From: Rhodoferax sp.
GTDB taxonomy: Bacteria > Pseudomonadota > Gammaproteobacteria > Burkholderiales > Burkholderiaceae_C
DNA: 64,000 nucleotides
NCBI RefSeq assembly: GCF_028688795.1
Contig: NZ_JAQTXM010000018.1
Span: 35,842 to 99,841, forward strand
Direction of reading: 5' to 3'
The notes under the pieces were generated by a model that searched no databases, was not told where the DNA came from, and worked only from the letters and a program-made list of their open reading frames with translations. This document shows, in pieces, positions 17,009 to 27,032 of this stretch; position 1 is the first letter of the stretch, and each line of letters begins with the position of its first letter. The position numbers and the translations under genes were made by a program.

Positions 17009-17076
17009 AAATTATAAGCAATTTAGGCCTGTAGACCTTATGGAACAAGCGTATACAGCTATTGATACTATAGCAA
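17009..17076 (-). repeat. Dispersed hairpin repeat, copy E (3' of cheV)
   Basis: Read on the minus strand: CTATAGTATCAATAGCTG, TATACGCTTGTTCCATAAGG, TCTACAGGCCTAAATTG. CTGTA and TACAG pair. It fills the space between the cheV stop and the cheV terminator. Confidence 0.75.
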
Positions 17077-17084
17077 CTTAGCTA

Positions 17085-18053
17085 TTAGACCTGGCGCGTT
17101 AACACCTTGCGGATGGTGTCGGCCAGCTCTTCGGCGACAAACTTGGCCACATAGGCATCGGCCCCGACTTTTTTCACATGGTCTTCGTTGGTGGAACCCG
17201 TCAAAGACGAGTGAATGACCACCGGAATGCCGCTGTAACGCGCATCTTGCTTGATGTTGCGTGTCAGTGTAAAACCGTCCATCTCGGGCATTTCAAGGTC
17301 GGTCAGCACCAAGGCCACCTTGTCCTTGATGGTTTGGCCATTGGCCTCGGCCTCAGAGGCCATGGCTTTCAGACGGTCCCAGGCTTCCTGGCCAGACTTG
17401 GTCATGATGTACGGCACACCCATGGCTTTCAGGCCCTGCTCGATCATCATGCGCGCCACGGCTGAGTCGTCTGCGGCCAGCACCACCGTGCCTGGGGGAA
17501 CGTGCAGCTTGCTGGAAACGTCAACGTCAACCTTGTGCTGCTCTGGGAACACGTCGCGCAAGATTTGCTCCACGTCGAGCACCTGAGCCAAGCGGGTGTT
17601 CTCGGCTGCACCATCCAGACGCGCAATGCTGGTCACCAGACCACCACCACGGCCTTCAGCTGACAGCACATGCTTCCATTCCAGGCGAACGATCTCATTG
17701 ACCTCTTCCACAGCAAACGCTTGCGTGGTGCGGGCAAATTCCGTCACCAGCAAAATCCCCAATCCTTTGCTTGGGGTGGTACCAACCAGTTGGGGCAGGT
17801 TGATCACGGTGATCATCTGGCCCCGAATGTTGGCCACGCCCATCACCGACGGCGGCGAGTTGACCATGGCTGTGATCTCAGGCATCACCAAAATCTCACG
17901 CACCTTGAACACATTGATGCCAAATAGTTCACGTTTGTCGGTGCCGGGCGCTTCCCCCAATCGAAACAGCAACAACTCAAACATGCTGTTGCCGGCCAGG
18001 TTGGTGCGCTCATCAATGTCGCGCATGGAGGATTTGCTGCTTGCTGTGTTCAT
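17085..18053 (-). CDS. cheV: CheV-type chemotaxis coupling protein (CheW-receiver fusion)
   Basis: This 322-residue cytosolic protein has a CheW-like domain at about residues 24-172 (FGINVFKVREILVMP, GVANIRGQMITVINL) and a receiver domain at about 188-320. The acidic pair is D195/D196, the phosphoacceptor D252 is in LTDLEMPEMDGF, and a conserved Lys lies near AYVAKF. CheV couples chemoreceptors to CheA, and its receiver may act as a phosphate sink for adaptation. It is monocistronic: terminator 16975-17007 follows it, and mltA begins another operon upstream. Confidence 0.93.
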   Translation of the reverse strand: MNTASSKSSMRDIDERTNLAGNSMFELLLFRLGEAPGTDKRELFGINVFKVREILVMPEITAMVNSPPSVMGVANIRGQMITVINLPQLVGTTPSKGLGILLVTEFARTTQAFAVEEVNEIVRLEWKHVLSAEGRGGGLVTSIARLDGAAENTRLAQVLDVEQILRDVFPEQHKVDVDVSSKLHVPPGTVVLAADDSAVARMMIEQGLKAMGVPYIMTKSGQEAWDRLKAMASEAEANGQTIKDKVALVLTDLEMPEMDGFTLTRNIKQDARYSGIPVVIHSSLTGSTNEDHVKKVGADAYVAKFVAEELADTIRKVLTRQV

Positions 18054-18106
18054 GAAGAGTCCTGTTAAAGCTGAGACTGTTGTTTTCGGGGCCTATGGTA
18101 ACGCCA

Positions 18107-19279
18107 TCAACGCGGCTTGGGCCACAGCACCCACAGGCGCAACGGCTGCTTCAGACGCCCCGCCAACTCACCGGCAGCGGCCCCCCAGCCGGCAAAATAA
18201 TCAGCCCGGACGGCACCCCGGATGGCACTACCTGTGTCTTGCGCCAGCACCAGCCGCTGTAGTGAAAGCTGCGGCCCCTCGGACGCCAGCCAGACTGGTG
18301 TGCCGTAGGGAATGCTTTCGGGGTCAACGGCAATCGAGCGACCCGGGGTCAGTGGCACACCCTGTGCACCACGCGGGCCAAAGCCACTGTCAAAGTTGCC
18401 CAGCGGCTCTTCCCTGAAGAACACCACCCGGGGATTTCGCCACAGCAGCTCGCGCACACGCTGCGGGTTTTGCAACATCCAGGCCTTGATGCCGGGCCAG
18501 GAGGCATCGCGCAGCTCACCCTGATCGAGCAACCAGCGACCAATGCTTTGGTAAGCCTGCCCGTTGTGACCGGCGTAAGCCAGGCGTACCAGCTGTTGGC
18601 GCCCATCAGGTTCGGTGACACGCATGCGGCCCGAGCCTTGAATCTGCAGCACCATGGCTTGCACTGGGTCAGCCAGGTAAACAATTTCTCGCCCCCGCAC
18701 CGCCGCCTGCGCCTCAGGCAGTGTGTCAATTTCTTGCCGGGTAAACCACGGCCTGGACGCTGTCAACCCTAGCGGCATTTGGTAGAGCGGCACCTCAAAG
18801 CCGGCGCCCGGGATGCGCCGAGCCTCTAACTCGGGCTCAAAGTAAGCGGTCAACAAGCCGCTGGCGCTGCCCTGCAACGGCTCCACACGGTAGGGCTGCA
18901 GACGCTCCAAAAGCCATTGGCGCTGGGCCTCATCACCACCAATGCTCAGGCGCCTCACTTCAGGGCACAGCGGCGCAAACACGGGGCCGGGGCGCTCGCA
19001 ACTTTTCAGCCAGGCGTTCCAGGCTTCGAACAAGGTGTCAGCCTCAAAGCCAGGCAACTCGCGCCAAGGCACCGCCACCCAACGGCTGTTACCCCGCAAC
19101 AAACTGGGTAGGGCGCTCGCCTCTTGCGGCGTGACAACAGCCGCAGGTGGCACAACCATGGGCTCCGGGGTGGGCAACGGGATGCGGGGGGCGCTGCCAC
19201 AAGCCACCAGCACAGCAGCCAGGGCCAGTAGTCCGGCGCGCTGCAACCCTGCTAAAACAAGGCTCATGACACGCCTCAT
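18107..19279 (-). CDS. mltA: Membrane-bound lytic murein transglycosylase A (lipoprotein)
   Basis: This protein has 390 residues. A lipoprotein signal ends in LVAC with Cys at about 27, predicting an outer-membrane anchor. The MltA barrel domain lies at about 120-270. The C-terminal 3D domain contains three-aspartate-type elements (AQDTGSAIRGAVRADYFAGWG), which carry the catalytic Asp of the family. It cleaves peptidoglycan to 1,6-anhydromuropeptides. Its ATG overlaps the stop of the amidase gene by ATGA, so it is translated in tandem with it. A second in-frame Met is at residue 5. Confidence 0.93.
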   Translation of the reverse strand: MRRVMSLVLAGLQRAGLLALAAVLVACGSAPRIPLPTPEPMVVPPAAVVTPQEASALPSLLRGNSRWVAVPWRELPGFEADTLFEAWNAWLKSCERPGPVFAPLCPEVRRLSIGGDEAQRQWLLERLQPYRVEPLQGSASGLLTAYFEPELEARRIPGAGFEVPLYQMPLGLTASRPWFTRQEIDTLPEAQAAVRGREIVYLADPVQAMVLQIQGSGRMRVTEPDGRQQLVRLAYAGHNGQAYQSIGRWLLDQGELRDASWPGIKAWMLQNPQRVRELLWRNPRVVFFREEPLGNFDSGFGPRGAQGVPLTPGRSIAVDPESIPYGTPVWLASEGPQLSLQRLVLAQDTGSAIRGAVRADYFAGWGAAAGELAGRLKQPLRLWVLWPKPR

Positions 19280-20115
19280 AACACGCGGTGCTGCAACGCA
19301 GGCAAACGGCTGCGGCAGGCAATCAGGGCGTCAAAGTCAAAATCAGCCAGCACCACGCCAGCCTCTTGCGCCTGCTGTGCGAGCAACTTTCCCCACGGGT
19401 CAACCAGCATGGCGTGGCCCCAGGTGCGGCGCTGGTTGTCGTGCAGGCCACCTTGCGCGGCAGCCGCCACAAACGACAGGTTTTCAATGGCGCGGGCGCG
19501 CAGCAGCACCTCCCAATGTTCCTGCCCAGTGGTGTAGATAAAGGCACTGGGCACCAGCATCAGGTGCGCCCCCGCGCTGGCATAAGCCCGGTACAACTCG
19601 GGAAAACGCAGGTCGTAACACACGCTCAAGCCAATGCGCCAGATGTGACCGTCTTTAGAAGGCAAATCAAACGTCACCGGCTGGCTACCTGCCGTGAGCA
19701 CCAATGACTCGTCGTAGCGTTCCTGGCCATTGTCAAAGCGAAACAGGTGAATTTTGTCGTAGCGCGCTACGCAGGCACCCTGTGGTGAAAACACCAGGCT
19801 GCTGTTGCTGACCCGCGCCGTGACCGGGGGCGCAGCCTCACTGGCGGTCGGGCTGATCAACGGCAGCGTGCCTCCCACCAGCCACAAGCCCAGACTGCGT
19901 GCGCTGTCAGCCAAGAATTGCTGCAGCGGACCGCTGCCATACGCCTCGCCAATGGCCAGCTTGTCAGCATCCCGCTGACCCATCAGGCAAAAGTACTCGG
20001 GCAGCACGGCCAACTCGGCGCCTTGGCGCGCCGCCAACTCAAGCAAGGCCTGGGCCTGCGCCAGGTTTACCGACACGTCCGAGCCGGACACCATCTGAAT
20101 CACGGCAACTTTCAT
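19276..20115 (-). CDS. Carbon-nitrogen hydrolase (nitrilase/Nit1-like amidase)
   Basis: This is a 279-residue cytosolic enzyme of the nitrilase superfamily. The catalytic triad is visible: E40 in AVLPEYF, K121 in RYDKIHLF and C166 in SVCYDLRFPELYR. The RFPELYR context and length fit the Nit1/NitA group, which hydrolyses deaminated glutathione or omega-amides; the exact substrate is inferred. It is the middle gene of yhdP-amidase-mltA, with ATGA overlaps at both ends. Confidence 0.88.
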   Translation of the reverse strand: MKVAVIQMVSGSDVSVNLAQAQALLELAARQGAELAVLPEYFCLMGQRDADKLAIGEAYGSGPLQQFLADSARSLGLWLVGGTLPLISPTASEAAPPVTARVSNSSLVFSPQGACVARYDKIHLFRFDNGQERYDESLVLTAGSQPVTFDLPSKDGHIWRIGLSVCYDLRFPELYRAYASAGAHLMLVPSAFIYTTGQEHWEVLLRARAIENLSFVAAAAQGGLHDNQRRTWGHAMLVDPWGKLLAQQAQEAGVVLADFDFDALIACRSRLPALQHRVL

Positions 20116-23100
20116 GGCGTTTTTTCCTTGGGTTGGGTGGGTGTTCGTGACACTTTGGTCACATGGGGGTCGGTCCAGCTGCCATCCACACGAAACTCCT
20201 GCGTGTTGGATTCAATCAGCGGACGGCGCAAAAACATTTGCGCCAGAAAGGTGCCTAAACCCACAGCAGGGTTGATCACCGTCGCTATCAATGAGGCCGT
20301 GCCAGCGTTGATTTCCGGCACCACCACCACCTTTAAATCCTGCGTTTCATTGGCAATGTCGGCCCGGCCTTCCATCAACACGGCGGCATTCACGCCTTTC
20401 ATCTGCAGGTTGTTGGTGTAAGCAATGCCGTGGTCCACGGTGACATCGCCGCGCAAAAAGTCAAAGGCAAAACCGTCGCTGAAAACGTCGCGAAAATCCA
20501 GCGTCAGGCGCCGCGGCAAAGACTGCAGGCTCAACACACCAAACAGCTTGGCAATGCCCGGGTCAGCCTTGAGGAACTGGCCCGAGGCCACGTTGACAGA
20601 GAAGGCGCCGCCCAGCGTCGGGTAATCCAGCTTCAGGGGCGAGCCCATCCAGGCCACCTGACCTTCCAGATTGCCACTGGCCCGGCGCACCACGTCTTTC
20701 ATGCCAAAACGCGCCAGCAGCGCGCCGCCGTTGACAATATCCAGCTTGAAATTCAGCACGGTGCGCCGGCGCTCCACAGAGGCCGGGCTGCTGATGGCTG
20801 CACTTTGCGCATTCAGGCGCGCCCAGTTGCCACTGGCCACCAGCGTCGCTTCTGGCACACTCAGGTTGAACTTGTTCAAGCGCCATTCACGCACACCCGC
20901 CGCCCCGCTGCTGCTGGCCATGCGGTTGATGGCCTCCACCTCAAGGCGGCCAAAACGTTTGCCGCGCAACTCCAGGTCATCCACCACAATGTCCAGCGCC
21001 GGGATACTGGCTGGCTGGGCATCCAGCAGCGCCTCCACATCAGACTCGGCCGAGGGCGCAATCGTCAAGCGAGCCAGCCGCGCGTAAACCCGGCCAGCGC
21101 CGTTGATCGTGTTGCCGTCCGATCCCTGGCGGTACTCCAGGTAGCCATTGAGTTCGGTGGCATTCAAGTTGGCGCGCCACAAGGTACCGTCGCGGCTGCC
21201 ACCAATCACCATCTGGTTGAATTGGCGCCCGCCAAACGTCAAGGCATCTGCGCGTATCGCCAAGGTGGCGGGCAAATACGCCAGCGCCTGACTGAAGTCA
21301 CTGGAGGCCGAGACATTCGCGGGAACAGACGCAGCGGCTGGTGAAAGTGATGCACCGGCCACCTGTGACAACGCGTCTTGCCACGCATCCACATTGAAAC
21401 GGGGCAGCTTGATGCTGGCGCTGACGCCTTGTGCCAACAGCGGCACGGCTTCCTGAGCATCCAGCCCGATCCCAATGGCGCCGCGCAACACGCGTGGCGT
21501 TTCGCCCGACACATCGCGCTCGTACACCGCACTGCCGAGCTGGCCCACGCTCAGGCTCAGGCGGTCACTCACTGGCATGGCGGGCCCGCCAGCTTGCGCC
21601 AATCCATTCAACAACTCGGTCTGCAGGCGCAGAGAAAGCGCAGTGACAGCGCCTTTTTGCAACGGGTCAGGCAGGGTCAAGGCCATGCCTTGCAGGTTGC
21701 TTTGCACCAGCAACTCGGGCACACCCTTGCGAAAACCTAGCGTGGCACTATAGGCAGCGCTGCCACTGGCCTGGCGCGCAAGACGGGCAACAAATCCAAG
21801 CTCGGTCGCCTGGCGCAGACCCTCGGCGCTAGCCGTGCCGGTGGCCCGAATCAACGTGGGCGTGGCACGCGTGGTGTCGCCACCTGGGGCCAACACCAAA
21901 CCGCCCTCAAGGCGTGCATCGCCGCCCAACATGCGGGCCTGCACACCCGTCAGGGTGAAGCCGGTCTGGCTGAAGTTGATGGCCCCACGGGCGTTGAAGA
22001 GCTTGGGACTATCGGGCGTGACGTGCACGTCGTTGCCCGCCAGCACCACGCTGCCCTGCACCGTGGATTTGTCCAGTTGCGCAATCGGCAGCGCCAGTTT
22101 GAGCTTGATGTCGGCGTCACCGCTGGTCACGGTGCGCGCCAGGGCATGGCCAATCAAGCCGCCAATCGGTGAGCCATTGATCACCCGCAAAGCATCGGGC
22201 AGCAGCCCCTTGAAGTCGGCGTCCACGACGACCGTGGTTTTGTTCAAGTCGGCGATGGTCACATTGGCTTTGATCACCTGCACTGCGGGTGCCTCGGCCA
22301 GCTTGGCACGGGCGTCTTTCACATGCAGCTGCATGCGGTCAATTACCAGTTCGCCACTGAGCCCGGTCAAGGTGGGCCACGGCAGTTCTTGCGGCTCCTG
22401 CAGCGCGGTCGGCACAAAGGCCATGGCTGCATCTTTCACATCGGCGCTGATTCTGAAACTGCCCTGGCGCGGGTCAATCGTTGGCAACTGGTCGATGTCA
22501 CCCCTGATGGCAAAACGCACATTGCTGGCGCCGCCTGCTGTGATGGCGTTCTTGACATAGTCGCGCGCTGCCTGGTCGATCACCAGCGGCAAATAACGGT
22601 GCACCCGAGTGCCATTGGCGCGGCTGAGCGTGGCCTGCAGGTCCAGCACCCCCGGAAACCGGCTGCGACTGGCTGACTTGGCGGGGTCAGAGGTTTCCCA
22701 TTTGATTTGCGCCTGACCCTGGGCGTCGGCGTTGACAAAACTCACATCCGAGAGCTGCACAGCGATGCGCTCATCCTTGAGCTGCCAGCGCGCCTGCGCA
22801 GTGAGCTGCGCCACATCCACCAGGCTGTCCTGAAAAACGCTGGGCAAGTCCACCGCGCCCTGGTCAATGCGCACACCGGCCCGTCCAGACTTCTGGTCCA
22901 GATCAAAGTCGACACTCAAGCCCCGAACCCCCGGCGCTTGCGCCACCGCGGCCCATTCAAGCTGGCTGAACTTACCCTTGGCGGTGTAGCTTTTCGGCGC
23001 ACTCAGCGGTCCCTGCCAGGTCAGGGCCAATTGCTCGCCCACACCTTTAGGCGCGTATCGCAGCAGAAGTTCACGCACCTCGGCTTCTACGGGGATGCGT

Positions 23101-24227
23101 TGAACCACTTGAGCCAACGCCGCCAGATCAAGCTTGTCTGCGCGCAACTCGCCCCGCGCCGGTATCTGGCCTTCACCCCGCATGAACAGCACCTGCACGT
23201 TGCTGCCGGGCCAGCGCAATCCGTCCGCGGCTTCAAACGCCAGGTTTTGAGTGGTCACCTCAAAACCCCCGGCCAGCAAACGCCCGCCGACACGCCCCTG
23301 CACTTGCTGCAGCGCCAAGGGCTGCAAATCTTTGGCCAAGGTCACGTTCACCTGCGCCAGCGCCACGTCGGCCACCGCGCCGGTGGCGACACCCTGACTG
23401 ACATCAACCCAAGCCCGCAAGGCACCCCGACCCTGGCTGACATCGACACCCAAATTGACATACCGGCGCAATTCGGACAAATCGACCCGCTCAAACGCCG
23501 CATAGAGTTGACCCTCCCAAGTCTGCCAGCGTCCGTTTTGCCGGGAAAGCAAGGGCTGCATAAAGCGCCCGCGCACGCTCAAGCGCTCCCCCCAGGCTTG
23601 CGGCGGCGTGGCGTCCAGCCGCATGTCATGGTGCCGCCCCCGGTTGCGCACCACCGCCTTCACGTCTTGCAGCACCACTGGCTCCAGTCCGCGTTGCTCG
23701 TCGGTCCAGCGCACCACGCCGCCGTGCAGCACAAATTCAATCTGTGAAAAAAACCAGTCCAGCGCAGCGAAATCTGCGCCGCCGGTGTCGGTCACGTCCA
23801 GTCCAGCCACGGTGATGCGGCCATCGGGCAGGCGCCGCACATCGAGTTTAGGTTGGTCAATGTAGACCTGCTCAAACCCCAGGCGCCACAAGGAACGCGG
23901 AGAAATCGCCACCAGCACGCGCGGCAGGCTTAACGCCACCCGACCCTGGGCGTCCATTAGCGTCACGTCGGTCAGTTCAAACGACGGCACCATGCCGTTG
24001 GATTGAGCAACGATGGCCCCCACGCGTACCGGTACACCCAGGGCGCGCGAGGCCTGCGCTTCGAGCTGTGGGCGAAATTGATCGATTCGCGGCACAATCC
24101 ACCAGTGCAGCGCCCCCCAAACCAGCCCCAACAGCAGCCAAGCCAAGACCACCATACCCAGCAGCCAGCGGGTCAGACCGGACCAGGTTTTCAGCAGTTT
24201 GGAGGGAAGGAGCGACACATTGATCAA
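20112..24227 (-). CDS. yhdP: YhdP family giant AsmA-like protein (lipid transport bridge)
   Basis: This 1371-residue protein has one N-terminal membrane helix (about residues 19-46, LLGMVVLAWLLLGLVWGAL). The rest is a very long periplasmic repetitive beta region and ends in a DUF3971/AsmA-type C-terminus (GRADIANETQDLKVVVVPEIN). YhdP-type proteins bridge the inner and outer membrane and carry phospholipids. The length matches the family (about 1270-1400). The first codon appears to be TTG at 24227; a GTG three codons later is possible and no ATG lies before the membrane helix. It is divergent from glnE, with 23 bases between, so the promoters must overlap the genes. Confidence 0.88.
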   Translation of the reverse strand: MINVSLLPSKLLKTWSGLTRWLLGMVVLAWLLLGLVWGALHWWIVPRIDQFRPQLEAQASRALGVPVRVGAIVAQSNGMVPSFELTDVTLMDAQGRVALSLPRVLVAISPRSLWRLGFEQVYIDQPKLDVRRLPDGRITVAGLDVTDTGGADFAALDWFFSQIEFVLHGGVVRWTDEQRGLEPVVLQDVKAVVRNRGRHHDMRLDATPPQAWGERLSVRGRFMQPLLSRQNGRWQTWEGQLYAAFERVDLSELRRYVNLGVDVSQGRGALRAWVDVSQGVATGAVADVALAQVNVTLAKDLQPLALQQVQGRVGGRLLAGGFEVTTQNLAFEAADGLRWPGSNVQVLFMRGEGQIPARGELRADKLDLAALAQVVQRIPVEAEVRELLLRYAPKGVGEQLALTWQGPLSAPKSYTAKGKFSQLEWAAVAQAPGVRGLSVDFDLDQKSGRAGVRIDQGAVDLPSVFQDSLVDVAQLTAQARWQLKDERIAVQLSDVSFVNADAQGQAQIKWETSDPAKSASRSRFPGVLDLQATLSRANGTRVHRYLPLVIDQAARDYVKNAITAGGASNVRFAIRGDIDQLPTIDPRQGSFRISADVKDAAMAFVPTALQEPQELPWPTLTGLSGELVIDRMQLHVKDARAKLAEAPAVQVIKANVTIADLNKTTVVVDADFKGLLPDALRVINGSPIGGLIGHALARTVTSGDADIKLKLALPIAQLDKSTVQGSVVLAGNDVHVTPDSPKLFNARGAINFSQTGFTLTGVQARMLGGDARLEGGLVLAPGGDTTRATPTLIRATGTASAEGLRQATELGFVARLARQASGSAAYSATLGFRKGVPELLVQSNLQGMALTLPDPLQKGAVTALSLRLQTELLNGLAQAGGPAMPVSDRLSLSVGQLGSAVYERDVSGETPRVLRGAIGIGLDAQEAVPLLAQGVSASIKLPRFNVDAWQDALSQVAGASLSPAAASVPANVSASSDFSQALAYLPATLAIRADALTFGGRQFNQMVIGGSRDGTLWRANLNATELNGYLEYRQGSDGNTINGAGRVYARLARLTIAPSAESDVEALLDAQPASIPALDIVVDDLELRGKRFGRLEVEAINRMASSSGAAGVREWRLNKFNLSVPEATLVASGNWARLNAQSAAISSPASVERRRTVLNFKLDIVNGGALLARFGMKDVVRRASGNLEGQVAWMGSPLKLDYPTLGGAFSVNVASGQFLKADPGIAKLFGVLSLQSLPRRLTLDFRDVFSDGFAFDFLRGDVTVDHGIAYTNNLQMKGVNAAVLMEGRADIANETQDLKVVVVPEINAGTASLIATVINPAVGLGTFLAQMFLRRPLIESNTQEFRVDGSWTDPHVTKVSRTPTQPKEKTP

Positions 24228-24250
24228 AACGTAGTGGTTAAAGCAGAATT

Positions 24251-27004
24251 ATGACCGGCCCCTTCGCACTCCATTCCCGATTTGCCCAGCGTATTCACCG
24301 CCGTTACGAGGGCCAATTGCACGTCCTTCCGCCCGGCACGCCTGGCCCCACCCTGCTCAAAGCCAGCTTTGACACGCTCAAGGCGCAAGGGCAAAACAGC
24401 GCCAACGCGCTGCGCATCACCCGCCAGCTGGTGATCGAGCGTTTGATGCAGCTGGACTGCGAACAACAACTTCCGTTGGCCGACGTGACCCAGGCCATGA
24501 CCGATCTGGCCGAGTTTGCGCTCAATGAAGCCCTGACCGAAGCCCAGGCCGCAATGGACGCAACCCACGGTGCGCCCCTGACGGCCTCAGGCCAGCGAGC
24601 CCAGCTGTGGATCGTCGGCATGGGCAAACTCGGCGCACGTGAGCTCAATGTATCAAGCGACATTGACCTGATTTATGTCTACGACGAGGACGGCGACACC
24701 ACCGGGGTCGAGCTTGGGCGTGGCCGCATCACCAACCACGAGTACTTTGGCAAAGTGGTGCGTGCCGTCTACGCGCTGGTGGGCGACACAACCGAGCACG
24801 GCTTTGTTTTCCGGGTCGACCTAGCGCTTCGGCCCAACGGCAACTCAGGGCCAGCCGCCGTGTCGCTTGACGCACTGGAAGAGTATTTGCATGTGCAGGG
24901 CCGTGAATGGGAGCGTTTTGCCTGGCTGAAGAGCCGGGTGGTGGCGCCCACCGAGAGCGTCACCAGTGGCGCCATTCTGGCCCTGCGCCAAGTCGTGATG
25001 CCCTTTGTGTTCAGGCGCTACCTGGACTACAGCGTGTTCGATTCCTTGCGCGTGCTGCATCGGCAAATTCGCGAACACGCTTCTCGACGCAGTGCCGGTC
25101 ACCCCGAGCGCGCCAATGACGTGAAGCTCTCGCGCGGTGGCATCCGCGAGATCGAGTTCACCGTGCAGTTGCTGCAAGTGGTGCGCGGCGGCCAGTTTCC
25201 CGAACTGCGCACGCGCCCCACCTTGAGCGCCTTGCCGCGCCTGGTGCGCGCCGGGCTGATGCAGGCGCCAGCCGCCGAAGGCCTGGCCAAGGCCTACGTC
25301 TTCCTGCGCCAGCTTGAACACCGCATTCAGTACCTGGACGACCAGCAAACGCATGTGCTGCCCACGCAAGACCAAGACCTCAGCTGGATCGCCCAGACCA
25401 TGGGTTTTGAGACCTCGCAACAACTGCTCAGCCAGCTCGATGCCCACCGCGAACTGGTGGCGCAAGAATTCGACAAACTGCTGGGTGGCCCCGAGCCCGA
25501 GTGCAAAGGCTGCCAGAACGGCAAGCCCGCCAATGCCAACGGCACCATGGAAGACCTGCTGCCACAACTCGGTGACACGCTACGCCAACGCCTGGACACC
25601 TGGCGTGACAACCCGCGCATCCTGGCGCTCCGCGACGAGGCGCGTGCGCGCCTGATGCGGCTGCTGTCGCGCACCGCGCAATGGGTCAAGGAAGGTGTCG
25701 CGAGCGAAGCTGCCGCCGTGCGCCTGGTGGACTGGGTCGAGCCCCTGCTGCGCCGCGAAAGCTACCTGGCGTTGCTGCTGGAGCGCCCCAACGTGCATGA
25801 ACGCCTTCTGCGTCTGTTGGGGGCAGCCCGCTGGCCGGCCAAATACCTGATGCTGCACCCTGGCGTGATTGACGAACTGGCTGCTTCCGACATCTTTTTT
25901 GAACGTTTCAACGCAGAAGAGTTTGAAGCCGACCTGGACCACCGCCGCAATGCACTCAAAGGCACTGGCGAGGACGACGACGAAGCCCTGCTGAACCTGT
26001 TGCGCCGTGCCCACCACGCCGAGGTGTTTCGCACCCTGGCACGCGATGTGGAAGGCAAGCTCACGGTTGAAGAAGTGGCCGATGACCTGAGCGCGCTGGC
26101 CGACGCCGTGTTGCGCGTCACCACCCGGTGGTGTTGGTCGCTGCTGAAAAAAGCGCACCGCGAGCAGCCCCGCTTTGGCATCATTGCCTACGGCAAGTTG
26201 GGTGGCAAAGAGCTCGGCTACGGCAGCGACCTGGACATTGTGTTCGTCTATGACGACGACGATGAAAATGCGCCCGAAGCCTACGCCGCCCTGGTGCGCA
26301 AGCTCATCAACTGGCTCACGGTAAAAACCGGCGAAGGTGACCTGTATGAGATTGACACCGCGCTGCGGCCCAATGGCAACGCCGGCCTGCTGATCACCAG
26401 CTTTGCTTCTTATGCCAACTACCAACAACAGCGCGGCTCCAACACCGCTTGGACCTGGGAGCACCAGGCCATGACACGGGCACGCTGCGTGCTGGGTGAT
26501 GCTGCCCTGCGCGAGCGCTTTGACGCCGTGCGCCTGGCGGTAATCACCGCGCCACGCGACTCAAGTAGCCTGCGCCAAGAGATTGCCGCGATGCGCGAAC
26601 GCATGGCCCATGCGCATCCGGAAAAACCTGGCAAATTCGACATCAAATACAGCCCGGGCGGCATGATTGACGCCGAGTTTGTGATGCAGTTTCTGGTGCT
26701 GTCACAGGCCGCTAGCCACCCGGAGTTGCTGGCCAACGCTGGCAACATTGCCCTGCTCGAACGTGCCCAAGCGCTTGGCCTGTTGCCTGACGGCGTGGGC
26801 CACGCAGCGGCCAGCGCCTACCGCATCATGCGCCAAATGCAACACAAAGCCCGCCTGGACGAAGCGCCCATCCATGTGGCGCCTGAACAGCTGCAGGCCG
26901 AGTGCAACGCCATCCTGACGCTCTGGCACACTGTGTTTACGCTTGGCGAACAGTCAGGTCAGCCAGGCCAGCCAGTTACAGACACACACACCGTTTCACC
27001 TTAA
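24251..27004 (+). CDS. glnE: Bifunctional glutamine synthetase adenylyltransferase/adenylyl-removing enzyme
   Basis: This protein has 917 residues. There are two nucleotidyltransferase domains: GMGKLGARELNVSSDIDLIY near 122 (adenylyl-removing half) and AYGKLGGKELGYGSDLDIVF near 645 (adenylyltransferase half). Each has its D-x-D metal motif and a following LRPNGN. GlnE switches glutamine synthetase off and on by adenylylation, under PII control. It lacks nothing obvious compared with the E. coli enzyme (946 residues). A cytochrome gene follows after 28 bases. Confidence 0.97.
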   Translation: MTGPFALHSRFAQRIHRRYEGQLHVLPPGTPGPTLLKASFDTLKAQGQNSANALRITRQLVIERLMQLDCEQQLPLADVTQAMTDLAEFALNEALTEAQAAMDATHGAPLTASGQRAQLWIVGMGKLGARELNVSSDIDLIYVYDEDGDTTGVELGRGRITNHEYFGKVVRAVYALVGDTTEHGFVFRVDLALRPNGNSGPAAVSLDALEEYLHVQGREWERFAWLKSRVVAPTESVTSGAILALRQVVMPFVFRRYLDYSVFDSLRVLHRQIREHASRRSAGHPERANDVKLSRGGIREIEFTVQLLQVVRGGQFPELRTRPTLSALPRLVRAGLMQAPAAEGLAKAYVFLRQLEHRIQYLDDQQTHVLPTQDQDLSWIAQTMGFETSQQLLSQLDAHRELVAQEFDKLLGGPEPECKGCQNGKPANANGTMEDLLPQLGDTLRQRLDTWRDNPRILALRDEARARLMRLLSRTAQWVKEGVASEAAAVRLVDWVEPLLRRESYLALLLERPNVHERLLRLLGAARWPAKYLMLHPGVIDELAASDIFFERFNAEEFEADLDHRRNALKGTGEDDDEALLNLLRRAHHAEVFRTLARDVEGKLTVEEVADDLSALADAVLRVTTRWCWSLLKKAHREQPRFGIIAYGKLGGKELGYGSDLDIVFVYDDDDENAPEAYAALVRKLINWLTVKTGEGDLYEIDTALRPNGNAGLLITSFASYANYQQQRGSNTAWTWEHQAMTRARCVLGDAALRERFDAVRLAVITAPRDSSSLRQEIAAMRERMAHAHPEKPGKFDIKYSPGGMIDAEFVMQFLVLSQAASHPELLANAGNIALLERAQALGLLPDGVGHAAASAYRIMRQMQHKARLDEAPIHVAPEQLQAECNAILTLWHTVFTLGEQSGQPGQPVTDTHTVSP

Positions 27005-27032
27005 CCCCCGACCTGTCACGCACACTATTTCA

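Noticed and set aside
22707..23747. Plus-strand open frame of 346 codons
   Set aside because: Antisense to yhdP; arginine/histidine-rich shadow with no motif.
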